From Macropodus opercularis (Eukaryota > Chordata > Actinopteri > Anabantiformes > Osphronemidae), in assembly GCA_030770545.1 (NCBI GenBank), contig CM061100.1, positions 7,654,501 to 7,718,500 on the forward strand: a DNA stretch of 64,000 nucleotides, given 5' to 3'. Shown in pieces: positions 1 through 10,983 of the stretch; position 1 is the first letter of the stretch, and each line of letters starts with the position of its first letter. Below the pieces are notes generated by a model. It did no database searches. It was not told the origin of the DNA and worked only from the letters and a program-made list of their open reading frames with translations. The position numbers and the translations under genes were made by a program.

Positions 1-113
1 ATTTTCATTTTATAGCTTCTAACACTGAGACGATATATTTTAAAACCATATGGTACATGAATTTAACGGCAGAGGGAAGTGACGTTTCCATTTCTCTGCA
101 CCATCTGTTCCAG

Positions 114-1350
114 GTATTTTGGAGATCAAATCAGTTGATGTGGGAGTGGTGGCCATCAGGGGCCTCAGCAGTAACTACTACCTGGCAATCAACAAGAAGG
201 GAGAGCTGTACGGAGCGGTGAGTAGCTTCTTTAATAATAATACCCTTCAGCCGTGGCAGGAACACCCTCTTTGACTTGATATTAGAATGATAATATCAAA
301 AGTGTTGCAAAAGAAGATGTTTCTTTCTGAAGTGGTGACTCTGCGGCTTTGAATTTTCTTGAATGCCGTTTAAAACAATGGACAAGGCTTCAAGACTCTT
401 TATTACAGAAATAGGAACCGCAGTTAGTCAACGTGAGCTCTCCTCTCTAATACCTACCTCTGTTCTCCGTATCCCTTCAGAAACAGGAAACACAATCCTT
501 CAGCTTCTCTATTCTGTCTCGGTCCCTCTGGGAAAAAGCAGCCCTCCTTTCTCTCTCCCTCTCTCTTTCCTTTTTCTTCATCTCATTCTCTCCGTCCCTT
601 TTTACCCCGTTTTTCCTTACTTTCAAAAGGCCCAAACTTTCAGCGTGTCTCTCTGGAGCCACAGCGCAGATGAAATGACACACGGAAGAAAAGAAAGAAA
701 AAGAGGCATTCTGTTGCATGGCCTGAAACTGAATTCCCATGACGTCTTCTGCTCGCTGCAACATAAGCCATAGTAGCAAGGTGGTGAAGGGCCGGCATTC
801 AGTTACACCTGATGGGTCTGGACACTGACTTCTTTATCCAGTGGCAATCAAATGAAATCATTGTTTATTAGATCACCACATTAATACACGAGAGTGACAA
901 AGGATTATGACCGTCTTTAAAAGCTGAATCACAGTAGAATTATAAAGTAAACCCAAATAAAACTTATTTATTGGATGGGTCTGTGTAATAATCTCTTCAT
1001 TTTAAAAGGTTGTTTTCATTGGACGTTGAATTTTTAAACATTGTTAAACCTGAGCCAGTAGGTTGCAAAAAACCCTTGACGTAATTTCTCATCATTAATT
1101 ACCATAATGATGAAACTTGTGATTAGGCTTTTTAGAAATCTAGTAATTGTACCATCTGTCAATACTAATCATAGTAACTGAAAGGCAGCCAGCATACACA
1201 CGCAGATTGGTTGCATCAAGCACCAGCGTTAAGTTAGGACGTTTCACAGAGTCTGTAAAATATTCTCATTTAGCTTTGGGAACACGGAGTTTTACTTCTG
1301 GAACCAATTTGAACAGCTGTGGCCAGATACAGAGAGAGGGACGGAGTTAT

Positions 1351-1394
<44 letters not shown>

Positions 1395-2168
1395 GGCAAG
1401 TCCATTTTTGCTTGTGAACATCAACTGAATCGAGTTAAATGTCTGTTTAAGTGACACTAGCCTTAAGCGCTGGAGAGGCTTCCAGTAAACTGACAAATGT
1501 TACCCTCTGAAATCATTTTCACACAGGTACAGTAGGTGGCCACTGCTGTGATATAGTTCATACCATCATCAGCCCATAAGTCCATGTCCAGTTTTTACAA
1601 TTGGCCTAGAATACACTGGGGACGATGACGAATGCGTTGAAGTGAAATATCAACATGTTGTTGATGTGCTCACTCTCGGTCCAGAGGAAGTAATTAAGTG
1701 TCATTAGAAAAGATGAAGAACAACAAATTCTAGAGTAACAAACACCCAATATTTGGGATAATAGTGAAACCTCATGGAGAAGTAGGAGGTGGCTACAAAG
1801 AAAATAAACCATCGTACAGTGTTGCATTATGTTTTCATTTTTCATGCAAGAGTCAGGATAAAATTGCAAGTGAATAAAGTTTAAGTTTAGTTGAAAAGCA
1901 CAGACTAAGTATGAACCACCGTCTTTAGGCTGCCTGCTGATTTCTGCATCCTGTCCATCCTCCACAGAGGGACTTTGGTCCAGACTGCCGTCTGATCGAA
2001 CGCATCGAGGAGAACAAGTACAACACCTACGCTTCGGCAGAGTGGCGCAACAAGAAGAAGCACATGTTTGTGGGACTGAACGCCAATGGAAAACCAATGA
2101 AGGGGAAGAAGACGCGAAGGAAAAACACAGCCACTCACTTCCTCCCCATTGTGGTACAACCACGATGA
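114..2168 (+). CDS. fgf10: fibroblast growth factor 10-like, last two coding exons (5' partial)
   Basis: Secreted paracrine FGF that signals from mesenchyme to epithelium through FGFR2b with heparan sulfate. Two coding exons are visible. Exon 2 is 114-217; its 104 bp is the invariant size of the middle exon in FGF genes, and it is flanked by ttccag and gtgagt. Exon 3 is 1968-2168, entered after tccacag and ending in TGA at 2166-2168. Exon 2 encodes the beta-trefoil segment with VGVVAIRGLSSNYYLAINKK. Exon 3 carries RIEENKYNTYAS, then KKTRRKNTATHFLP, the basic heparin-binding and C-terminal core signature closest to FGF10. The signal-peptide exon lies left of the window. FGF7 and FGF22 share the fold, but the RRKNT-HFLP ending and linkage to nnt favour FGF10. 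I cannot tell whether it is the teleost a or b copy. Compared with mammalian FGF10, the loop WRNKKKHMF is more basic. Confidence 0.9.
218..1967 (+). other. fgf10: fgf10 intron 2
   Basis: This 1,750-bp intron runs from gtgagt to tccacag. It contains a (GT)n tract at about 1352-1388. The open frames of 100-136 codons at 363-779, one on each strand, overlap a pyrimidine-rich stretch and lack coding character. No other gene is visible. Confidence 0.85.
1352..1388. repeat. (GT)n microsatellite
   Basis: About 18 uninterrupted GT units inside fgf10 intron 2. It grades into GCGC at its 3' edge. Confidence 0.95.
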
Positions 2169-2760
2169 TCGGACATACTGGCCACAGACGCGCTCAGCAG
2201 ACGGCAGCGTATCACCCTTGTCTAGAGTTACAGTGACGGCTCTATAGGACAGATCTGAAGGGGATCTGAATAATGCACTGACGAAATGAATGGAAACAGA
2301 CATTTGTCTCTGTCGGATAAAGACATTTCTATTTTTAAAGAAAGAAATAAGATATATTAATATACAATGTATATATTATTTTCCGTTTTTAAATTATAAA
2401 GTACATTGGCACAGTAGAAAATATGAAAAGAAGCTTCTGTGCCAAAAGCGTATATTTAGTAACTCAAATCTCTAGGTTTGTGTTGTTCGCTTGACGGGGA
2501 ACAAATAAAGATGGCAAATTGTAAGGGAGGAACAGGAAGTCCTACTAGAAAGCTGAAGGGATGGCAGGAAACGGTGGAAAGAAGTAGCAAGTCTATCACT
2601 ACCATGTTTTTTTTTCTTTAAATTTATTTATTTGTGTAATATTTAACAAAAAAAAAAGATCAAAACACAAAAAGGACAAGTTCTTGTCTTTTTTTGTCAT
2701 TTATGCTTCTGTCTTTGAATACTAATCATTTAAGCCTGAATAAACACAAAACTATATTTG
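2169..2760 (+). other. fgf10: fgf10 3'UTR with two polyadenylation signals
   Basis: AT-rich sequence follows the stop codon. AATAAA hexamers occur at 2504-2509 and 2739-2744, so the mRNA end is probably near 2.52 kb or 2.76 kb. A Pumilio-type TGTATATA lies at 2368-2375, on the transcribed strand. The extent is inferred, with no transcript evidence. Confidence 0.6.
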
Positions 2761-4829
2761 TCCTTAACTTGTTGGATGTTGTGTTTTTCCTGGTTTTAGG
2801 TGCTGGCTGCACATACTGTAAATACACATCAGGAACTAATTAAAAGCGAACAAACAGAAAAGACAACCGATTCAAGTATGTTGTACTCGGTGAGAGGGAA
2901 CGGACAGAGTTACTGCACCATTTAAGCGTTTTCTGGAATTCTTAGTCGACTGGTTCATCTCTTACTCGAGTTTGCACCATTTGGCCAATATTTTGCTCTG
3001 GCTTTTAAACACATCTCACCGTCTCCAGACATCCTGAGCTGGTACTGTTAAGTGGACCTTGAGTCAAACTACTGAGTCATCTCCTTTGTCACAATCCTGA
3101 AACATTCAATCTGCGTCATAATTGTATTTATTCAAGCAATCGCGCTTTATAACAAACTATGAGTCAGTCAATATAGTACCTTGATAAAAGCAAGACAAGA
3201 ACCAGGAATCTGTTTGACATTACACTTTTGAAAGAAACCCAGCAACCTGGTTGATGAGTTCAGGGGTTTTCATTTCTCTCTGCAAAAACCTCCCTCTTAC
3301 AAGTACACATGGCAAACATGGCTTCCTGGAGGATAAACACTGTCTTTTATGCGATAACAACAAAGACAAAACAGACAAAATGGCTCTCACACACACACAC
3401 ACACACAGCTTAATAAAGAGGTGTACGCACCAGTGTGGTCTAGCAGCTGGGAAAAGCCTCCTCCTTGACCTTACTTGTCTGAAACCTGTTGCTGTGCCCC
3501 CCGAGACAGAAAGACACATGGAGCAGGGCATATGGTATAATGTAAATATCACTCTCTTGTTTATCACCTGATTCTAATTAACTATGATGTCATGTTTTCT
3601 TTATTCCTCTGTAGCGTTTTCCCCCCCTCTTTTGCTTCAGCTACGTCTCTTGCGTCGTTGCCGTCTAGGTTCTGCGCTTCCATTCCCACCAGCCCTGACG
3701 CTTTTCAAACTTTCGCCATGTCTCGGTAAAGTTCAGACGATTTTCCAGAAATTAGCCCGATCAGACTCGGAGCAAGGTTAACGCACACATTTGGATGTTT
3801 CTGCCCAGGGCTGCAGCAGTTGGACTCTGTTCATCGCATCCATCACTTTCAACTCGCTGCCATGTGTTTCTCCGTGTGCGAGACAGTAAGGTCGTTTCCG
3901 AGTATGATGGAATCTTCCAGCGTCGGTCCATCCCGCTGTGTTTACTACAAAAACCTCCTCGATCCTCTTTTTGTACTTAGACATTCTCAGCGTCCAACAC
4001 TCGCGTCTAAATGTGACTAAGTATGATGCATAAGGGAGAGATTCAAATTTCCTTTCATCCTCCCAGGGCATCTAGTCCTTTGTTTATATGATTACTTGGG
4101 TGTTCTGTAAACGACATATCAAGTACAATTACTTTGAAATGTGTTCAAGACACCAATCCCCCTCCTTCTCTTCTCCCACCCTCATAAAGTTCAAGGGCTG
4201 GCATTCCTAAGCCAACATGGCTGCATTATGGTGGTACAACCTCGGAGACGTACGTGTATAACGCAGCCAATTTAAGCCCTTGCTTGATGTTGGAAATCTG
4301 GATTGGAACTTGACAGATCAGACACGTCCCTCTACCTGGGATCAGGTCTGCACCTATATCTCTTGCGAACCTTTTTAAAATTGCAGCTTTAACGTGACCT
4401 AATGTGCCTTCGCCTTTACACTTAACGAATAACAAGACTAGACTTTAAAAGCAAGGAATTTATACAAGACAGATGTTTCACACTGATTATCAACCCCAGT
4501 GGCTGAGTTGGTCTGTACAGTGGCACAAAGCCACGCATCCGTTCTGCCTTTTCTACAGTGCACCTAACGTTTTCTAAAAACTATTTACCGATGCCATTTT
4601 TCAGTTTTGTGCTTGGGCATGTTTGGTTAGGGTTTGGTTTGTTGAGGCATGTGGTGAGGCTCAGTATGTGGTTTCTGTTTTGACTACATCGGGATCTATC
4701 GGACCTGTGTCGGACCTCAAATGAAACGTACACCATCGGCTTCACACGTTCACAGCTCCTCTGTTTGCTCAGAGAGTCTTGTGGCCGTGCGACCTGACCG
4801 CAGCAGCAGCTGTGAATATTTTACATCCC
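2761..4829. other. intergenic, no gene seen
   Basis: Sequence downstream of fgf10. It has a (CA)n run at about 3388-3408. The short open frames on both strands between 3.2 and 4.4 kb have no splice context or recognisable motif. Confidence 0.6.
3388..3408. repeat. (CA)n microsatellite
   Basis: About 10 CA units in intergenic DNA. Confidence 0.9.
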
Positions 4830-5200
4830 GGGGAGGGGGAGAGCGAGTTGAGGCAGAGAGAGAGAGAGCGAGAGAGAGAGAGTAAGAAAGAGAGCGCTTT
4901 GAATTGGAGGGCATGAAGGAGGAGGAGGAGGAGAGGTGAATTGCTTAAAGAACCAGAGTCCTGGGGGCATTTATGGCAGTAGGGGAAGGAGAGGGGGGCA
5001 CAAAAATGGAGAAGTGAGGGGAGATGTTTACGAAGGGGGCAGCAGTTTGGATGGGTGAGGGTGAGAAAAGGGGGTGAGTGGCTGGAAGGAGGAGGGGGTC
5101 ATTAAAGGAGTTGCCAGTAAATTTGGGGTTTGAAGGCGGGTCTGGGGTCGTTTTAATAGGTATTTGCTAAGGTGCTGAGGGTCGGGGGAGGGTCAAACAA
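4830..5200 (+). repeat. purine/G-rich tract with GA microsatellite
   Basis: Strong strand asymmetry: the plus strand is mostly A and G for some 370 bp. It starts with an interrupted (GA)n at 4855-4882, followed by GGA repeats and several runs of four to six G (for example around 4990, 5070 and 5090). Such tracts can form triplex or G-quadruplex structures, but the sequence alone does not show a function. Confidence 0.7.
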
Positions 5201-6040
5201 TGGAAGCAGACCAATGGAGTTCCTGGAATCCAGGACTTCTCCTCCTCTTTCATGCCCAGCTCCCTTTATTTTTGCAGTTTTATTTAATTAAGTCTTCAAT
5301 TGTTGGGTTTGTAAACAAGAAATAGTTCGGTGACGTACTGAAAATAACAATTTAAGTAAACAATTATGTGTCATTACGTTGTGTGTCTGAAGACTCCTTT
5401 TAGAAAGTTCCTCCACCCTCTAGTGGTCACATGTAAATGTAAAGAGGAACTTTTAATTGCAGTAACGGTAGCATTTTTCACGTCTCAGCAAGTACTTCAA
5501 CGCACACGCATCACGTTTACCTCCACCAGCTTTTTCGTGTCCCTTTACCTCGTGCGCGGCCTAAGCTTTCGCTAAAACGTCACATCTCCTGAGAGCTTCA
5601 AGCTTCCTGCAACAGGTGGTTCAAACATTTGCCTTGGCCTACGCTGAGGTGAGGCCTCTGTTTATCAATTTGGCAAAAGTGAGGAGAGGTAGCAGAAGTA
5701 AGAAAAGGCCGAAAGGAAAGAGGGGAGCGATAAAGTCAAAATGTGTTAACAAGAGAAAGACAAATTTGGAGCAGTCCCCGAGATAGGAGTGTGAGTCAGC
5801 CAGTGACATTAAGAGTCTCGTCGTAATGCATTTCTTATAAGAAGATAAAACCAGAAATTTAAACAAGTATTTTGTACTAATACTTTAGTCAAGACTTCGA
5901 TAAACCTTTCGAAACATCTCTGCCACACGTTTCTCCTTTTTTCCTCTGCTCTGCTTTGCTGCTACTCTGCTTTCTTCACCTTACTCCCCCACTCTCACTC
6001 TCCAGAGGAATATGGCTCCAGTCTAAATGAAAATATATTT

Positions 6041-6250
6041 GTGTTTGTGTTGGCCTTCTCTCCTCCAACTCCACTGGCGTGATTCAGCCTTAGACCCAGG
6101 GTCGCTGGAAGCGGCTATGGCAGCAGAAAACCTCTATTAGTCCTTGATCACTGGCTGCCTGACAGCAGAGTCAACATGCAGGGCATTAGTGCCTGACATG
6201 GGATCAAATAAAGACTAATTTATTGGGTGGCTGTATAGCAAAACCACATG
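6041..6250. promoter_or_regulatory. candidate conserved noncoding element
   Basis: Balanced-composition, non-repetitive sequence with no open frame, carrying several transcription-factor-like words. These include TTGATCACTGGCTGCC, GCAGAGTCAACATGCAGGGC, ATCAAATAAAG (HNF/TCF-like) and CTAATTTATTG (homeodomain-like). It sits about 4 kb downstream of fgf10, where developmental enhancers would be expected. The call rests on sequence appearance only. Confidence 0.3.
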
Positions 6251-7239
6251 AACTGCTCCTTTTCCTTTGAATAATGAAATTAGCCCAATGGAATAAACAA
6301 ATCAATAACAATAAGGAAAAAAGCAGATAAACCATTTGTAAAGTATTCAGTGTACAGTAACGTTTGAGAGACAGTTTCTGAACAGACCAATACTTACATG
6401 GTTCATTACAGTGATGAGTGTAATAATTCCAGTAAAATGTTCATGTATATACCATAAAATCTAAACATCTCTCAGCACTTGTTTACTTCTTAGCCTTTTT
6501 TCGTTAAACACGTTATAATGCTGTGAGGCCTCTGACAGTGTGTTTCGCTTTTACAACGTCCCTGCATAATAACAGCCTTCCCTAAAGAAACACATCTAGT
6601 GTAATGTCATGTCATCAGCTGAGGTTTTTAATACAGTCAAACATGATCCGTTACAGCAGAAAGCAACAAAACCAGGGTTCAGCCTTAAGTTAACTCGCAA
6701 AACCCACAAATCTCATGTGGTGAGATGGCAAACAAAGCTCTGACAAAATCACTTTTCTGTAGCATAAAACGATGCCTACGTCATTTCAGCCAAGCAAGCG
6801 CTGGCTGGGCCCCACAGAGAGGGCAATCACGGAGGAGATCAGTCACGGGATCGCACGGCTGTGGCGTGTTTGTGAGTAGGTGCACATATCATCACCAGAC
6901 TAAATCAAATGATCCCTTATTTAACACATTTACTTCATGCTGCTAAGACACGTATTGCAATTCTACACTGTACTTTTGTCTCGTCTTACTGTATTAACGT
7001 CTGTCTTGCACAAATTCATTCTTGAAGGAAACCCTATAGAGATAGCAGACGACCTCTAATGAGAGAATGGCTTTATTCATCTGGGTTTTAAATGAGCTGG
7101 AGTAACGCTGCTAACAGAAGAGCCAGCGTGATGATGACTTAACGGCAAGAGCACTGAGTATACAGTATTTATTACCACGAAAAAAAACAAACAACAAATG
7201 TGAAACACATGTTGGCTCCATATGAAAGCAATAAACAGC

Positions 7240-7450
7240 TTCTGGCCCTATGTCCCCAATTCCAGCCGCCATGGCGAGCGTCGATAATAGCAACAATGGC
7301 GGCTCAAAACACATTTATTGCATTTAATTATTTAGCATGACGCTTTCAAGGCCCCATGGTTATATGAGACACAATCATTCCTCATTAACGGCACAGTCTG
7401 AAATCCTAATCAAAGTCGTGTGTGAAAGCTTATTATAATCCTGGTATTAA
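7240..7450. promoter_or_regulatory. candidate conserved noncoding element
   Basis: Complex, non-repetitive block. It has inverted copies of a GCCGCCAT word (GCCGCCATGG near 7265, CAATGGCGGC near 7293), then TTTAATTATTTAGCATGACG and CTCATTAACGG, both homeodomain-like AT cores. The overlapping minus-strand open frame (7111-7314) lacks splice sites and domain signatures. It may be an fgf10 enhancer; this is inference from appearance and position. Confidence 0.3.
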
Positions 7451-8438
7451 GGTGAGTTTCCTGTTCCATGATGATCAGAAATTGTTGATAGTTATTCTGG
7501 CTTATAAGGAAAAGAAACAAAATAGTGTTTTTCCCCCAATAATTCTGTGACCCTCCTCAACAACTATTTATTAAATATAAAGGTTTTCTAACTGAACATG
7601 TTTGTGAAATCCATTGTACATGTATTAGTCTAGTCTTTGGAGGTGACTTGCTGTATATCCAGTCCATGTTCTTGATACAGTAGCTATGCTGTGTCCTCAG
7701 CAGGCACCGGCTAGTTGGTGCCGAGGGCCTGCCTCACACATAGACGTGCAAATAATCAGTTCTCCAGCTTTAACAAATAAAACTACAGTGCATTCCTGTC
7801 CGTATTTTTCTAGACACTGTAGACAATAGCACCAGACATTAACTTGAAAACTAAAAGAGTAAAACAGGAAAACAAAAGGAAAAGCCGTTCCTTAAAGATG
7901 TGGCTTTATTAGACTGTCAAAAATGATGGCTGGCTAATAGGAACCGCAGTCCACCAGAGACTTCGTGGACCGAGTCTAACGCAGGGAGCCTCAGTCTTTT
8001 TTCTTTTTTCTTTTTACCGACGAGAGAACCGTGGTTATGGCAGGACAAGACTAGGACGTGCAACCACAAAGTCACTCACAGCCCTGTGCTCAGACTGTGG
8101 GTACAGTACATGTGTGCAAAACAGCAACACATCTGTGCGCGTCGGCGACGTGCGTGCGTTCCGTCCCTCGTCTCAGTCATGCCAAGCTGCAGCGGGACAA
8201 CCTCCCCACTGTTCGATTCCTATAAGAGAGACAGTGGCGGTTTGGACTGGCATCCTTTGTTGTTGCCCTCGGGTCACCTGCGGATCCAGATGTGTGCTCC
8301 TTCATCGACTCTGGAGGTGTCTGCTAGAGACCTCCAGCATTTCAAAGTGTTTTCAGTTTGCAGCTGCTGAGTTTGGCAGGTAGTGTTATTTTGTTAGCCT
8401 TGGTTAACCTCGGGTGTACTTGTCAAGTTTTGTAACTT

Positions 8439-8464
8439 TGTGTGTGTGTGTGTGTGTGTGTGTG
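8439..8464. repeat. (GT)n microsatellite
   Basis: About 13 GT units. Its reverse strand produces a spurious HTHTHT open frame. Confidence 0.9.
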
Positions 8465-10958
8465 AGCGTGTGTCCCAAAAAGGATGCTGGAATATTTCAT
8501 AAAGAGCTTCTAAACGCTGCGCCGCCGTCGGCTGTTTGTTTAGAGAGAAAACAAGCAGAATGAGACGGCAAGAAGACTCTTCAATTTCCTTATCTCCGAA
8601 TGTTCCTACTAACTGTCCAATATCCTCAGCGGGTGTGCGCACACACTCCGTCTTGTCCTGCAGAGTTTGGTCCTGCATTCACAAGAAGCCTGTTTCGCTT
8701 TGCTTTCCACTGTAACAGTCTCCATATGGCATATGCACGTTTTCTTGCAGGGAAGGGATCAGATAAAAATGATGAGCGGGGTGGGTTAGCGATATTCTTG
8801 TGTTCATGCAAACAGTGTCCGATGTACAGCAAACAAAGGAGTTGGATAATTACCATTAATTCAGCATGTCCACACCTACATAAGAATTAAACTCAACACG
8901 CTAATACACTCAGAATAGGTTTTAAAACTAGTAGCCACCTTCTGCTGCGATGGAGGCTTTGCACACTCTTGGCATTCTCTCAGTCAGCCCCATGTTCCCA
9001 GAGGCACAGAGGATATGTGCAACACTCCATTCCAACTCATCCTAAACCATCTCAACATGAGTTCAGTCGGATGACTGCGCAGGCGAGGGCGTCTGGTGAA
9101 GCACTCGCTGTCCTCAGACAAACAGCTCTGACAAAACCTAGAGATTTGTTTGGCGTCATCATCTTAGTGGGGCCGTCGTTAGTTTTCAAACAAGTACAAA
9201 CCAGATGGGATGCAAAACGTGTCGTAAAAGAGCAACCATGTTGGTTTTGTGTCATCCCAAATTCTGATTGCGTTACCAATAGTTTAACCCCACATCTCCT
9301 CCCTTTGTGCTTCATAGTGCGAACCACACATTAAGAAACAATCCATGTTATGGCTACGGAAATTCTAGCAGTAGAATAAAAGCAAATGTGGATTATAGAT
9401 AAGTGTCAAGTCAAGTCTGACCTCTAACGGTGTCAGGAGCCTTCTCTCTGTTCCTGCATGGAACACATGCTGACGAGAGAGCGTCGTCAGTGTGCCAGAG
9501 AAAATATGAAACACTTTTTGTTTACTCCATAATTCATTACGCTCCGATACAAAGCAGTGTGCGCGCATGTTGTGCCTGCAGCTGCCCTCATCCTGACAGC
9601 TTATCGTCTGTCCTCCTCGTCTCCTGTGGTTTTACTAGCCAGGCTCTCCCAGCCAGATGCACTCTACGGTCAACAGTTTCAGTCTTGGCTTTGAAACTTC
9701 ACATGATTAAAAAGAGGCAAGAATTGAGAGGAGACCTAAAGAGAAAGGGACGGCAGTTCTCACAGAGAGCGAGAGAGATACTGTAGCCTGGGTCCCTAAA
9801 GATGGTCCGTTTAGTTCATGTGTGTTCACCTGCTGCCCTAATGTTTAATACAGGCCAATACTGTGATCCCATTTATAGTCTACTACAGAAGCAAGAAGTA
9901 GAGTTAGTCCAAGAGGATGTGTAAAAGGTTAGAACACAATTCAACCAACCTGTGGCACCTTCAAGTACAAAATGTTTTAACCTGCAACCAATCATAAAAC
10001 TCACATCCTTAATATTTAGTGATGCAGACGGGGGCAGTGAACACAAACACAAATATATTCGTACTCCTACTGTGAAAGTATTTGAAACAAAATGTGAACT
10101 AGACTGCACAACCTGACACTATTTCTGTTTAATTAGGAAGATACTAAAAAGGCAACATGTCAGGTCTGTGTTGGGAAATGTCTTCGGGTGATGTGTCACA
10201 ACTGCATATCTGGTGCAGTTTCTCTTGGATGCTACTGGCTAAAATCATGCGGTTTGAAACGGTAGTCTGTTTTATATCATCAAGCCACAAACTTTACAGA
10301 ATGTTGTTTATTATATTAGTGTGCGTACAAGAGCTCTCCATCTCCAGGGTTGGCTGAGCGTTCCAACAAAACAAAGCCATTGATCACTGCTGTGATCCAT
10401 CTTAGCTGATGCAAAGACGGAGAAACTGGAGGAACGTAACATTTACAAGGCACGAAGTGCACTCAAAGGGTGTTTGAGTCATCAGACACAGCCCAGTCCT
10501 GTGAACTCTGCCTACTCCTGAGGTTTACCCTTTAGCTCCAGATTCTCAGATTCTCCATTTCTCCCCCCCCCCCAATCACACAGATGTTTGTTGCAGGAAA
10601 CATAATCCATGACCTCATCATTTCATTTCCTGTGTTAAAGTTGCAAAACTAGCAATAGCGCACAGATCTTTGGTTCATCCAGCGGGATTATATTAGGAGC
10701 AAACTGCAAGTCTTTCTGATGTGCGTCACGTTACGAATAAGGTTTCTTACAGCGGAGTGTGTAAAAGAAGGAGCGGAGCAGCTTCAGAGTGTCTTTTAGA
10801 TCTGTGTAAGAGCAGCCACTATATGATATAATATCCACACAAATTTCACATGGAGCTTCAGAATTATTATACATTAATAGTTCATACATATCATTTAGAA
10901 ACCTTCTATTCATAGGTGAACAATGAGCACCAAACATCAGTTTAAAGAATCGAAAATC

Positions 10959-10983
10959 TCACACACACACACACACACACACA
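10959..10983. repeat. (CA)n microsatellite
   Basis: About 12 CA units in intergenic DNA. Confidence 0.9.

Noticed and set aside
363..779. Overlapping open frames on both strands inside fgf10 intron 2 (136 and 100 codons)
   Set aside because: They come from a pyrimidine-rich stretch (Ser/Pro/Leu on one strand, Glu/Arg on the other) and lie within a well-defined intron. No domain or splice context.
114..2168. Calling the growth factor fgf7, fgf22 or fgf3
   Set aside because: The KTRRKNT-HFLP ending, RIEEN-YNTYAS and the neighbouring nnt gene fit FGF10 better.
1606..2303. Minus-strand open frames of 132-185 codons over fgf10 exon 3
   Set aside because: Antisense shadows of the real fgf10 exon. 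The plus strand has the conserved FGF sequence.
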